From Planctomycetota bacterium (GTDB lineage: Bacteria > Planctomycetota > UBA1135 > GCA-002686595), in the NCBI GenBank assembly GCA_021413885.1, contig JAIOPM010000043.1, positions 62,001 through 126,000 on the forward strand: a stretch of 64,000 bases of DNA, in the 5' to 3' direction. Positions 24,748 to 34,137 of the stretch are shown in pieces (position 1 is the first letter of the stretch; every line of letters starts with the position of its first letter). The position numbers and the translations under genes were made by a program. The notes under the pieces are model-generated. The model saw only the letters and a list, made by a program, of their open reading frames with translations, was not told where the DNA came from and ran no database searches.

Positions 24748-26427
24748 GTGCTCGCGGCCCTCGTCCTGTCGCTCGTCGCGTGCGCGCCGCAAGCGGTCGA
24801 AGCGCGCGTCGATCCCGCGAAGCCCGCCGAACGTCCGCGTCTCGTCGTGATCTTCGTCGTCGATCAGATGGTGCCCGAGCACCTCGATCGTCTGCGCACG
24901 CTCTGGACCGGCGGCTTCAAGCGCTTCGTCGAGCGCGGGCGACGCTTCGGCGCCGCCGCGTACGACTACGCCGGCACCGAGACGTGTCCCGGCCACACGA
25001 CGCTCGGCACCGGACGGATGCCGTGGAAGCACGGCATCGTCGCCAACGATTGGCTCGCTCGCGAGGCGAACAGCGAGATCTACTGCGTCGCCGACGCCGA
25101 GGTGAAGCCGGTGCGGCAGACCGAGCGCGCGTTCGACGACGGTCGTTCGCCGCGCGCGATCCACGGCGACGGCTTGAGCGATCTGTTGAAGCGCGCGGAC
25201 CCCAAGTCGCGCTGTGTGACGATCAGCACCAAGGACCGCGCGGCGATCGGGCTCGGCGGCCAACACCCGGATCTCACGCTCTGGTGGGACTTGGCCGGCG
25301 GCGGCTTCATGTCGTCGACGTGGTTCGTCGCGGAGCTCCCGCCTTTCGTCACGCAGTGGAACGAAGGCTGGGTCGAGCGCGCGAAGGCGAGCGACTTCGG
25401 TGCCGGTTGGACGAGCGCGTTGCCCGAGAACCTCGAAGGCACGTCGACCGCGGAGGACGATCGTCCGGGCGAAGCGAACTTCCTCGACTCGCGTCACACG
25501 TTCCCGTACGCGGCGCCGGCGCTCTCGACGCCGCCGACCGACAAGGAGCGCGCGCGGTGGGCGAGTTTCGTCTACCACACGCCGCTCGCCGATCGCGCGG
25601 TGCTCGAGCTCTCGTCGCGCGCGGTCGAGTCGCTCGAACTCGGCGCCGACGACCACGTCGACTACCTCGGCGTGTCGTGTTCGGCGTGCGACATCGTCGG
25701 CCACGCGTGCGGGCCGTTCTCGCGCGAGGTCACCGACCTGTTGCTGCGCGACGACCGCGAGCTCGAGAAGCTCTTCGCGCTGCTCGATCATCGCGTCGGC
25801 GCGGGACGTTGGACCGCGGTGCTCAGCGCCGATCACGGCGTGCTCGATCTGCCCGAGACGTTGGTCGCGCAAGGCGTCGAAGCCGGGCGCGTGTCGTCGA
25901 AGGATCTGAGCGGCGCGATCAAGGCGACGCGCGCGGCGGTGAAGGAGCGCTTCGGCCAGGATTTCTTCGTCGACTACGACGCGGGCGGGATGCGCCTCTC
26001 GAGCGAGCGCATGGACCGGGCCGGCGTAGTCGCCAAGGACGTGCGCACGGCGGCGAAGGAGGCATTCGCGGCGAACGCGTCGTGGTGCTCGCGCGTGTTC
26101 ACGGCCGACGAGCTCGCCGAGCTCGACCGCTCGAAGCCGTGGCCCGACGACCTGCGCTTCCAGCTCCATTCGTTCGACGCGGAACGCTCGGGCGACCTGC
26201 TCTTCCAACCGCGGCGCGGCTTCCTCGTCGCCCTCGGCGTCGGCACGAGCCACGGAACGTCGAACGCGTACGACCGGCGCGTGCCGCTGGTCTTCCTCGG
26301 CGCGGGCGTGGAGGCGGGCCTCGAACCCGGCGCCGCGTCGCCGGTGGACGTCGTGCCGACGTTGCTTTCGCTCGCGGGCGTCGCGGCCCCGGCGGACCTC
26401 GACGGTCGCGCGCTCCCGCTGCGCTGA
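24748..26427 (+). CDS. PafA-like alkaline phosphatase superfamily lipoprotein
   Basis: 559 residues. The N-terminus has a lipobox V-A-C (Cys12), so it is probably a lipoprotein. Metal and nucleophile motifs fit type I phosphodiesterase/nucleotide pyrophosphatase and PafA-type phosphatases: 'VVIFVVDQMVPEHLDRL' (Asp ligand), T-E-T-C-P-G-H with Thr79 as likely nucleophile, 'CDIVGHACGP', 'LSADHGV' and 'TSHGTSNAYD'. The residue after the nucleophile is Cys80, where Gly is usual. Likely hydrolyses phosphate mono- or diesters outside the cytoplasm. GTG 24748 begins 2 nt after the stop of the sigma-54 activator, so the two are probably cotranscribed. Confidence 0.9.
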   Translation: MLAALVLSLVACAPQAVEARVDPAKPAERPRLVVIFVVDQMVPEHLDRLRTLWTGGFKRFVERGRRFGAAAYDYAGTETCPGHTTLGTGRMPWKHGIVANDWLAREANSEIYCVADAEVKPVRQTERAFDDGRSPRAIHGDGLSDLLKRADPKSRCVTISTKDRAAIGLGGQHPDLTLWWDLAGGGFMSSTWFVAELPPFVTQWNEGWVERAKASDFGAGWTSALPENLEGTSTAEDDRPGEANFLDSRHTFPYAAPALSTPPTDKERARWASFVYHTPLADRAVLELSSRAVESLELGADDHVDYLGVSCSACDIVGHACGPFSREVTDLLLRDDRELEKLFALLDHRVGAGRWTAVLSADHGVLDLPETLVAQGVEAGRVSSKDLSGAIKATRAAVKERFGQDFFVDYDAGGMRLSSERMDRAGVVAKDVRTAAKEAFAANASWCSRVFTADELAELDRSKPWPDDLRFQLHSFDAERSGDLLFQPRRGFLVALGVGTSHGTSNAYDRRVPLVFLGAGVEAGLEPGAASPVDVVPTLLSLAGVAAPADLDGRALPLR

Positions 26428-26804
26428 ACGAGGCCGTCTGGACCTTGTCGAGTCTCGGACCCTCCATTACCCTGTGCCGCCTCGAAAAGCGGCCGGACCG
26501 CGGTCGACCTCGCGCTCGCGTAGCGCGCAGCCGACCTCGACGAACGCTTCCGAGGATCTCGTCGAATGGACCGGAGGCCGTGAAGGCCCGCCGCCATGGG
26601 GCCGAGCGACCGACGCGTTTCGATCGCTTCGCCCGTGTGTGAAACCGAACACCGGTGCGCGGGTAGCTCGCTGCGTCCTGCCTAGAAGACGCGATCGTCG
26701 CGCGACCCCGCTACCCCCGTAGCGTCCCGCGAGGATCGTCGGTTCAGTTGTACGTGCCTCCTGCCCGCGTCCTCCTTCTCGCCTCACCCCGACGGAAGCG
26801 AACC
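26428..26804 (+). other. Long non-coding leader of the ExbB/ExbD operon, with competing stems
   Basis: No convincing coding frame lies in these 377 nt. Two alternative pairings share bases: GGGTAGC (26661-26667) with GCTACCC (26710-26716), and CGCTAC (26709-26714) with GTAGCG (26719-26724) across a CCCC loop. They cannot form together, the pattern of an attenuator or thermosensor-like switch, but no known riboswitch motif was recognised. A GGAAG ribosome-binding site sits at 26794-26798. No sure promoter was found. Confidence 0.35.
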
Positions 26805-28568
26805 ATGGCGTTCAATCCGGTTGACTACGTCAAAACGGCCTATCAGAACTCCCCGTGGGTGGTGATCTCGGTCGCCTTCCACGTGGTGCTCGGCGCCGCG
26901 GTCGTGGTCTTCACGTTCAAGGACTCGGGCACGAAGGAAGAAGTGCCGCCGGTCGAGGTGAGTCAGCGCGTCGAAGCGCCGCCGGTGGTCGAGCAACCGC
27001 CCGAGGAGATCGAACGCAAGGCGGTCCCGAAGAACGAGGAAGCCGAGATCGTCGACTTCACCGAGGAATACGTCCCGACTGAGATCAAGGACGAAGACCT
27101 CCACCTCAAGCGCGGCGATCCGACCGCGGCCGAGAACCTGCCTCCCGGCGCGACCGGCGGAACTTCGATCGGCGTCGGCATCGCACCGGGACACTACGGC
27201 ACCGGCGTGCCGTCGACCTTCGCTTCGCGTCGCGCGGGTCCCGGCGGCAAGGGACGCGGCGGTGGCGCGGTGCAGGCGACGGAAGCCGCGGTGCTCGAAG
27301 GCATGAAGTGGCTGATCCGCCACCAGCAAGAGGACGGCGGCTGGAGCGCCGAGAACCTGATCTCGAAGTGCTCCGAGAAGGGCCCGAAGTGCGTCAAGCC
27401 CGACGAGGTCTACAACAAGAACCACGACGAGGGTCTGACCGCTCTCTCGCTGCTCTGCTTCCTCGGCGCCGGCTACGACAACACGTCGAAGCAGAACATC
27501 GTCGATGACGCGATGGGCAAGCGCTACTACATCGGCCAGGTCATCAAGAACGGCCTGACGAACCTCAAGGACAAGCAGAACGAAGAGGGCTCGTTCACCA
27601 GCCCGCGCGCGTTCATGTACAACGAAGCGCTCGCCGCGCTCGTCTTCTCCGAGGCGTACGGCATGACCAGCAGCCGCGCGTGGAAGGATCCCGCGCAGAA
27701 GGCGATCAACTTCCTGGTCAACTCGCAGAAGCCGAACCCGTCGAACTCGACCGGCCTGTGGGGTTGGCGCTACGCGTCGAAGCAGGACATCATCGACCGG
27801 CGCGACCGCGGCGAGCTCGACCAGAACGCGTTCGAGAGCGAGATGCGCGACGCCGACACCTCGGTGACGACGTGGGTCGTGATGGCGCTGAAGTCCGCGT
27901 CGCTGTCGGGCCTCGACGTGCCGCAAGAGACGATGGACGGCGCGCTCTCCTTCATCGACTACGTGTCGCTCAAGGACGGCCGCGTCGGCTACCTGTCGCC
28001 GGACGGCGCGGGGCAAGCGCTTGGCGGACACAACGATCACTTCCAGTACCACACGTCGGTGATGTCGGCGCTCGGGATGTTGACGCGCACGTTCGTGTCG
28101 CACGACATCGACGATCCGAAGCTCGAGGCCGGCGCCAAGCTCCTGGTGAAGGACCTGCCCGAGATCACCAAGGACAAGCTCTCGATCGACTACTACTACT
28201 GGTACTACGGCTCGCTCGCGCTGAACCAGTTCGATGGTCCCGAGAGCCCGCGCAAGTCCCAGACGTACTGGAACCAGTGGAACGAGCGCATGAAGGAATG
28301 CGTGCTCCAACTCCAGGACAAGAACACCGACGCCGACGTCTGCACGCGCGGCGGCTGGCTGACGCCGGATCGGTGGACGTACTCCGGCAGCCCGATCTAC
28401 TGCACCGCGATCAACGTGTTGACGCTCGAGGTGTACTACCGCTACGGCAACGCGTTCACCGGCCACGAGTCCAAGAAGAAGGGCCCGTCGTCCGACACGC
28501 GCAAGAAGGACGGCAAGACCGATCCGAAGCCGGCCGACCCCGCGAAGGAAGACGGCAAGGGCAACTGA
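26805..28568 (+). CDS. TonB-like anchor fused to a prenyltransferase/squalene-cyclase-fold toroid
   Basis: 587 residues. Residues 17-38 form one membrane segment after a short cytoplasmic N-terminus, followed by a Pro/Glu/Val-rich stretch (about 48-95; 'EEVPPVEVSQRVEAPPVVEQ'), the layout of TonB-type energy transducers. A Gly-rich linker leads to an alpha/alpha-toroid domain (about 155-555) with repeats such as 'HQQEDGGWS' and 'NEEGSFTSPRAFMYNEALAAL' of the prenyltransferase/squalene-oxidase repeat family; no DxDD cyclase motif was seen, so it is probably a binding rather than a catalytic domain. Lys/Asp-rich tail. ATG 26805 has GGAAG 6 nt upstream. First gene of the operon with ExbB and two ExbD. 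Confidence 0.85.
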   Translation: MAFNPVDYVKTAYQNSPWVVISVAFHVVLGAAVVVFTFKDSGTKEEVPPVEVSQRVEAPPVVEQPPEEIERKAVPKNEEAEIVDFTEEYVPTEIKDEDLHLKRGDPTAAENLPPGATGGTSIGVGIAPGHYGTGVPSTFASRRAGPGGKGRGGGAVQATEAAVLEGMKWLIRHQQEDGGWSAENLISKCSEKGPKCVKPDEVYNKNHDEGLTALSLLCFLGAGYDNTSKQNIVDDAMGKRYYIGQVIKNGLTNLKDKQNEEGSFTSPRAFMYNEALAALVFSEAYGMTSSRAWKDPAQKAINFLVNSQKPNPSNSTGLWGWRYASKQDIIDRRDRGELDQNAFESEMRDADTSVTTWVVMALKSASLSGLDVPQETMDGALSFIDYVSLKDGRVGYLSPDGAGQALGGHNDHFQYHTSVMSALGMLTRTFVSHDIDDPKLEAGAKLLVKDLPEITKDKLSIDYYYWYYGSLALNQFDGPESPRKSQTYWNQWNERMKECVLQLQDKNTDADVCTRGGWLTPDRWTYSGSPIYCTAINVLTLEVYYRYGNAFTGHESKKKGPSSDTRKKDGKTDPKPADPAKEDGKGN

Positions 28569-28590
28569 GACGCGCCCGAGCATCCGACTC

Positions 28591-31491
28591 ATGAAGCAAT
28601 CGCGCTGGATCACCCTGGCCTTCCTCGTCGCCGCGGCGCCGCTCGCTCGCGCTCAATCCGAGGCGGTCTTCGGCAAGGACGACGCCGAGTTCGTCCGGCG
28701 CTTGAGCGCGTCGGGTTACAAGGACCTCGCCGAGTCGTTCGCCGCCGTGATGCGCACGCGCGGGACGATCGACAGCGCGGACGGGCTCAAGCTCGCGGTG
28801 ATCGACCTCGCGCTGCGGATGGAGAAGGTCACGCTCGAGCCCGACCTCGCGAAGCGGCGCGACGAGCTCGAATCGATCCTCAAGGCGAAGCTCGACCTGA
28901 TCGCGCAGTACCCGCGCAGCGAAGACGCGCAGAACGAGCGCAACACGCTGCCCGAGGTCTACCGCATCCTCGGCGAGACCTACGCGTCGATGGTCGGCGA
29001 GGAAGCCGACGCGGCGAAGAAGCGTCAGCTGAAGGACAAGGCCCAGGAAGTCTTCAGCGAGGCGACGCGCGGTCTCGAGGAGCGCATGGCGCAGTTCAAG
29101 CGCCTGATGGGCGACCCGAGCGCCGCCGACGTCGAGTACCTCGAGACCCAGTACAGGACCGCGCGCTACAACGCCGCCAAGACCTTCTACTACAACTCGA
29201 AGATCTACGGCCCCGACGAGGCCAACCGCAAGGATCGCCTGAACAAGGCGGTCGCGGCGCTCGAGGACTTCACCCTCGACTACCAGAACAGCGCCGACGC
29301 GTACGAGGCCTACATCTACTTGGGCTTCTGCCGGCGCGATCTCGGCAAGACCGACGACGCGCTGCTCGACTTCGACGAGACGATCGCGCTCGCGAGTTCG
29401 TGGGGTCCGCCGAACCAGATCCCCGAGGACGCGCAGTCGTTCGTCGCCGACCTGACCGGCTATGCGATCTTGCAGAAGGTGAAGTTGCTCGCCGAGCTCA
29501 AGCGGATCGACGACGCGAAGGCCGCGGCCGATTGGTTCTTCACCGAGGTGCCGAAAGCCACGGGCGCGCGGGACGCGCTCGGGATCTACGCGGCGCTCGC
29601 GGTCGTGTACTCCGACGCCGACGACGCGACCAACGCGGGCACGTACGCGAACAAGCTGATCGAGCTCGATCCCGACGGACCGTACGGCGGCAAGGGCCGT
29701 GAGATCCTGTCGAAGCTGCTGAACGGCGGCGGCGGCGGATCGGTGTCGGCGGAAAACCTGCTGTTGATCGCCGGCCAGAACTACCGCACCAAGGACTACG
29801 ACAAGGCGTTGCGTTTCGCGGCCATGGCGCGCGACGCCGCGCGCGGCACGAAGAGCGAAGAGGCGATCGGAGCCCAGGCGCTCGAGACGACCGCCGAGAT
29901 CTACCGCGTCCAAGACCAACTCGCCGAGGCGACGGTCGCGCTCGACGCGGTGTACGAGCTCTACCCGAAGTCCGACCGCGCGCCCGAGGCGCTCTTCTTC
30001 GCGTCGAACTACTACGACAAGCTCTACCAGAAGGAACGTCGCCAGTTCTTCCGCAAGCGCTACGAGGACCGTCGCTCGACCCTCGCAAAGGAATACCCCG
30101 AGAGCCCGCGCGCGATCAGCGCGATCATGGGCGAGGGCGAGCAGCTCGAGAAGGACAAGGCCTGGCTGAAGGCCGTCGACTTCTACAAGACGTTCAAGGC
30201 CGGCACCGCGGGCTACGAGCTCGGGCTCAGCAAGGCCGCGACCTGCTACTACAACTACGCGCGCGAACTCTGGACGAAGGACAGCAAGGACGAAGCGGTC
30301 AACGCCTTCAAGCAGGCCGAGGAGACCGCGAAGCTCTGCCAGAGCCTCGTCGACAAGAAGCGCACGGAGTCCCTCGACACCAACGTGACGCAGTCGGCCA
30401 GCGGGCTCGCGTTCACCACGCGCTTGCTGCGCGCGCGGATCGCGTTGCAGCCCGCGGTCGATCGGCCAAACGACGTCTTCACGCTGCTCAAGGATCTCGA
30501 GAACGATCTCGCCAACACGCCGGCGAAGGTTGCCGCGGTCTGGAACCTGCGCATCCAAGCCTTGCAGAGCCAGGGCAAGCTCGACGAAGCGAGCGCGATG
30601 CTCCTGACCCTGCGCGACAAGGATCCGGACTCCGAAGCGGTCGCCAGCGCGGCCGGTGTGCTCGCCCGCGCGTACGACAACGCGGGAGTCGAGGCCTTCA
30701 AGAAGGATCCGAAGTCGCGCCAAGGCTTGGACTCCTGGAAGAAGGCCGCGGAGTACTACTGGCTTAGCATCGCTCGCGAGTTCACCAAGACCGACGGCAC
30801 CGCGATCGACGACCAAGAGATGGAGCAGGTCGCGGGACGGTTCTTCATCTTCGCGAAGGAGTTCAACGGGATCCCCGAGGACGTGCCCCACGACACCTTC
30901 GTCCTCGGCGACGAACGTGCGGTACGCGAGCCCGAGTACTTCGAGAAGGCGGTGCAGGTGTTCGACCTGTTGGCGCGCACCAGCAGCTCCGAGAAGCGTT
31001 CGATCCAGCGCGCGCGCTGCTACGGCTTCCTCGGCAAGTTCAAGGAAGCGGCCGAGGCCCTCGACGGTCTCTTCGCCGAAGCGCGCTTCATCGACACCAC
31101 CGGCGCGACGCCGCGCATCGACCCGAGGGTGTCCAAGGTTCGTCCTGGTCTCATCTATGCGTTCCTCGATTGGGGCGTCGCCGACTTGCTCGCGGGCGCC
31201 TCGTTGAAGGAAACGGATCGCATCAATCGCTCGCTCGACCGTTTCCGCGTGTTGATCTCCGCGACGACGTCGGACTCCGGGTTGTGGTGGGGGGCGAAGA
31301 CCTACCAGATCCGCGCGCTGTTCGAGACCGGCAAGTATCCCGAGGCCGCGCTGTTGATGCGCGAGCTCGAGCGCAACACGGAACAGACCACCTGGACCAA
31401 GTTCGGTTACGGCGAAAAGCTGCTGAAGGTGCGCGCCAGGCTCGTGGAGCTCGGCCACATGACCGTCGCCGCGCCGCCCGAGAAGAAATAG
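28591..31491 (+). CDS. Large periplasmic TPR-repeat protein
   Basis: 966 residues with a signal peptide (about 1-21, 'FLVAAAPLARAQ'). The rest is almost wholly helical with many TPR-like units rich in Ala/Tyr/Leu pairs, for example 'DAYEAYIYLGFCRRDLGKTDDALLDFDE' region near 232-260 (position only) and 'ATCYYNYARELWTKDSKDEA'. No catalytic motif was seen. It probably works as a scaffold that binds other envelope proteins. It lies 22 nt after the toroid gene and 35 nt before the next TPR gene. Confidence 0.82.
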   Translation: MKQSRWITLAFLVAAAPLARAQSEAVFGKDDAEFVRRLSASGYKDLAESFAAVMRTRGTIDSADGLKLAVIDLALRMEKVTLEPDLAKRRDELESILKAKLDLIAQYPRSEDAQNERNTLPEVYRILGETYASMVGEEADAAKKRQLKDKAQEVFSEATRGLEERMAQFKRLMGDPSAADVEYLETQYRTARYNAAKTFYYNSKIYGPDEANRKDRLNKAVAALEDFTLDYQNSADAYEAYIYLGFCRRDLGKTDDALLDFDETIALASSWGPPNQIPEDAQSFVADLTGYAILQKVKLLAELKRIDDAKAAADWFFTEVPKATGARDALGIYAALAVVYSDADDATNAGTYANKLIELDPDGPYGGKGREILSKLLNGGGGGSVSAENLLLIAGQNYRTKDYDKALRFAAMARDAARGTKSEEAIGAQALETTAEIYRVQDQLAEATVALDAVYELYPKSDRAPEALFFASNYYDKLYQKERRQFFRKRYEDRRSTLAKEYPESPRAISAIMGEGEQLEKDKAWLKAVDFYKTFKAGTAGYELGLSKAATCYYNYARELWTKDSKDEAVNAFKQAEETAKLCQSLVDKKRTESLDTNVTQSASGLAFTTRLLRARIALQPAVDRPNDVFTLLKDLENDLANTPAKVAAVWNLRIQALQSQGKLDEASAMLLTLRDKDPDSEAVASAAGVLARAYDNAGVEAFKKDPKSRQGLDSWKKAAEYYWLSIAREFTKTDGTAIDDQEMEQVAGRFFIFAKEFNGIPEDVPHDTFVLGDERAVREPEYFEKAVQVFDLLARTSSSEKRSIQRARCYGFLGKFKEAAEALDGLFAEARFIDTTGATPRIDPRVSKVRPGLIYAFLDWGVADLLAGASLKETDRINRSLDRFRVLISATTSDSGLWWGAKTYQIRALFETGKYPEAALLMRELERNTEQTTWTKFGYGEKLLKVRARLVELGHMTVAAPPEKK

Positions 31492-31526
31492 CAGTCGACC
31501 CGTCTCCGACGAATCCGAAGCACGTC

Positions 31527-32645
31527 ATGCAGATGCAGAACTCCACGATGAAGACCTGGCTCGTCGCGCTCGCCGCGCTGTTCGTCGGCGCCGTCCTGTT
31601 CGCTTCGCCCGCGCTCGCGCAGAAGAAGGACAAGGACTCGGTCCAACTGAAGGCCGGCGGCAAGGCCGAGGTCGGCAAGATCACCGCCGAGGACTTCGCG
31701 GGCGTCAGTCTCGAGATCAAGGCCGGCCAGACCAAGGTCATCCCGTGGGCGGACGTCGGCTCGATCGACTACAGCAACGCGGGAGCGCTCGACGAAGCGC
31801 TCGAAGCGTTGAACTCCGGCCGCCTCGACGAGGCGCTGGCGAGCTTCGAGAAGGTGAAGACCGAAGCCGGCAAGACGCGTCCCGTGTTGCAGCAGCACGC
31901 GCTCTACAACACCGCGCTGATCCTCCAACGCCAGGGCAAGTTCGACGCGGCGGCCGCCGCGTACAAGGAACTCTTCGCCGCGTTCCCGCGCGGTCGGTAC
32001 CTGCGCATGGCGGGCGAGAACTGGATCAGCACGCTGCTCGCCAAGGGCGACAACAACGCGGCCGAGGCCGCGGTCGCGACGATCAACCTCGCGGCCCAAG
32101 GCGCGACCGGGATCGAAGGCGATCTCGCGATGCTCAAGGCGCGCGTCTCCGAATCGAAGAAGAGCTGGGCCGACGCCCGCACCAGTTACGAAGCCGCCGA
32201 GAAGGCCGCGCCCGCTGGCTCCGACGTCGCGCAGGAAGCCAAGCTCGGTCGCGCGCGCGCGCTGGTCGGCGAAGGCAAGCGCGCCGACGCCGAGACGCTC
32301 CTGAACGACATCAAGAAGACCGGCACGTCGAACACGGTGCTCGCCGGCGCGTGGAACACGCTCGCCGAGCTCTTGACCGAAGACGGCCGCTCGAAGCGCA
32401 ACACCGAGATCCTGGTCGATGCGCTCCTCATGCACCTGCGCGGCGTGGTGCAGTACCTGCCGCTGCCGGGCGCATCGACGCGCGAGTACGAACGCGCGCT
32501 CGCCGGCGCGTCGCTGGTCTGCAAGTACATCTCCGAACTGGAGACCAACGGCGACCGCAAGCGCATCTACAAGCAACGCTCCGACGAGCACCTCGCTCGC
32601 CTCAAGAAAGAGTTCCCGAACTCCTCCTTCTTGAAGGCTCCCTGA
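31527..32645 (+). CDS. Exported TPR protein with N-terminal beta domain
   Basis: 372 residues. Three in-frame ATGs (31527, 31533, 31548) precede the signal peptide ('WLVALAALFVGAVLFASPALA'); the first is given, the third is equally possible. After the signal peptide comes a short beta-rich domain ('VQLKAGGKAEVGKITAEDFA', then 'IPWADVGSIDYSNA', about 38-82), then TPR-like repeats ('ALEALNSGRLDEALASFEKV'). Family not recognised beyond that. Lies between the large TPR gene and exbB in the same operon, so it probably belongs to the same envelope complex. Confidence 0.82.
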   Translation: MQMQNSTMKTWLVALAALFVGAVLFASPALAQKKDKDSVQLKAGGKAEVGKITAEDFAGVSLEIKAGQTKVIPWADVGSIDYSNAGALDEALEALNSGRLDEALASFEKVKTEAGKTRPVLQQHALYNTALILQRQGKFDAAAAAYKELFAAFPRGRYLRMAGENWISTLLAKGDNNAAEAAVATINLAAQGATGIEGDLAMLKARVSESKKSWADARTSYEAAEKAAPAGSDVAQEAKLGRARALVGEGKRADAETLLNDIKKTGTSNTVLAGAWNTLAELLTEDGRSKRNTEILVDALLMHLRGVVQYLPLPGASTREYERALAGASLVCKYISELETNGDRKRIYKQRSDEHLARLKKEFPNSSFLKAP

Positions 32646-32742
32646 CCGTCGCATCGAACACCTCTGAAGGCGTCGCGGCCCACCGCGGTGTCCAGGGTCC
32701 CTAGCTCCGTCCCCAACTCGAACCCACACGACTGAGAGAAGA

Positions 32743-33465
32743 ATGAAGTCCTTCAAGCGCCCCCTGATGTACGGACTGACGGCGATGGCCGTCTTCCTCG
32801 CGGCCAACCCCGCTCTCGCTGAAGGGGAGGAACACGGCAAGAGCTGGCTCGAGCTGTTCAAGACGACCGGCTTCGTCGGTTACTTGATGCTCGCGGTGTC
32901 GATCGTCGGCGTCTCGCTGGTGGTCGAGCACTTGGTCAACATCCGTCGCGAGAAGCTCGCGCCGGCGTCGCTCGCTCAGGAACTCGAAGCCCTGATCGAC
33001 GAAGAGCAATACGACGACGCGGTCGAACTCTGCGACGAGGAAGGCGGCTACCTGTCGCACCTGATCGGCTCGGCCCTGCGCATGCGCGAGGCGGGCTACG
33101 AGGAAATGATCCAGGGACTCGAAGCCGCGGCGAACGAAGAGGCCTTCAAGCTCGGCACGAAGATCTCGTACCTCTCGCTGCTCGGCAACGTCGCGCCGCT
33201 GCTCGGACTGCTCGGCACGGTGACCGGGATGATCAGCTCGTTCCAAGCGATCGAGAAGCTCAAGTCGCCGACGCCGGGTGACTTGGCCAAGGGCGTGTAC
33301 GAGTCGCTCGTCAACACGACCATGGGCCTCTTCCTTGCGATCTTGTTCTTGACGGCCTACTTCCTGTTCAAGAACAAGGTCACGAAGATGACGCTGTCGA
33401 TCAACCTGCAAGCGGTCGACCTGCTCAAGCACTTGGCGATCAACGAAGCCAAGAAGGCGCACTAG
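32743..33465 (+). CDS. exbB: MotA/TolQ/ExbB-family proton channel protein
   Basis: 240 residues. Three predicted membrane segments: about 43-65, 140-160 and 190-215, after an N-terminal stretch that looks like a signal sequence ('GLTAMAVFLAANPALA'). The conserved ExbB/TolQ core 'YLSLLGNVAPLLGLLGTVTGMISSF' region (positions about 145-169) and 'ESLVNTTMGLFLAI' is present. With ExbD it forms a pmf-driven motor that powers TonB-like partners. ATG 32743 is directly preceded by GAGAGAAGA. Cotranscribed with two exbD genes. Confidence 0.95.
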   Translation: MKSFKRPLMYGLTAMAVFLAANPALAEGEEHGKSWLELFKTTGFVGYLMLAVSIVGVSLVVEHLVNIRREKLAPASLAQELEALIDEEQYDDAVELCDEEGGYLSHLIGSALRMREAGYEEMIQGLEAAANEEAFKLGTKISYLSLLGNVAPLLGLLGTVTGMISSFQAIEKLKSPTPGDLAKGVYESLVNTTMGLFLAILFLTAYFLFKNKVTKMTLSINLQAVDLLKHLAINEAKKAH

Positions 33466-33517
33466 CCGTCGCCCGAGACCTCGGTCCGCACCTCGACTCG
33501 ATCAACAGGAGCACGCC

Positions 33518-34066
33518 ATGAAAAAGCGCAAGAAGGCCGTCGTCGAAGAGAGCGTGATGTGCAACCTCATCGCGATGGTGGACATCATGTTCCTCTTGCT
33601 CCTGTTCTTCATGTTGGGTGCGGACATGGGCCAGCGCGAGCTCGCCGAGCTCGTGCTCCCGAAGGCCGACCAGGTCAAGCCCGAGGACAAGAAGGCGGAC
33701 GTCAAGGACGTCTACTCGACGATCAACGTCCACCACCGCTACGAAGAGGCGGGCTTCACCTGCGCGATCAACAAGGCGAACGGCGTCTGCCGCGAGCCCG
33801 ATCACTGGCGCTACGCGATCCGCGGTCGCGAGTACACGCAGGCCGACATCCTGCCCGAGCTGCAGGAAGCCGCGGCGGAAGCGATGGAGACCGAGATCGA
33901 TCCGAAGGCCGGTCAGTTGCTCTCGCGCCGCAAGGTGTTGATCCGCGCCGACCTTTCGGCTCCGTTCGGCGACGTCAACAAGCTGATCGAGCTGTGCGGC
34001 CAAGCGAAGCTGTACAAGATCGAAGTCGCGGCGGCGCAACCTCCGCCCGACGAGATCGGCAAGTGA
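33518..34066 (+). CDS. exbD: ExbD/TolR-family protein, first copy
   Basis: 182 residues: short Lys/Arg-rich cytoplasmic N-terminus, one membrane segment (about 16-36) with the proton-carrying Asp22 in 'AMVDIMFLLLLFF', then a periplasmic domain. The domain is longer than usual and has an insert with two Cys ('CAINKANGVC') that may form a disulfide. The N-terminal motif differs from the canonical I-N-V-T-P-L-I-D found in the next gene. ExbD subunits work as dimers inside the ExbB pentamer; two different copies suggest a heterodimer. Confidence 0.9.
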   Translation: MKKRKKAVVEESVMCNLIAMVDIMFLLLLFFMLGADMGQRELAELVLPKADQVKPEDKKADVKDVYSTINVHHRYEEAGFTCAINKANGVCREPDHWRYAIRGREYTQADILPELQEAAAEAMETEIDPKAGQLLSRRKVLIRADLSAPFGDVNKLIELCGQAKLYKIEVAAAQPPPDEIGK

Positions 34067-34137
34067 TCCGCGCCCTCTGACCTCGCGCAAGCGCCCAACA
34101 AGCACCCCGACACGCCGAAGGACGAACGGAGCAACCC

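Noticed and set aside
26640..26730. tRNA-like start GCGCGGGTAGCTC
   Set aside because: No T-arm GTTCNANNC sequence, no anticodon stem and no cloverleaf pairing.
28456..31458. 1000-codon minus-strand frame opposite the TPR gene
   Set aside because: A shadow: GC-biased codons on the plus strand leave the minus strand free of stops. Composition is Arg/Val/Glu/His-skewed and the plus frame has a signal peptide and TPR pattern.
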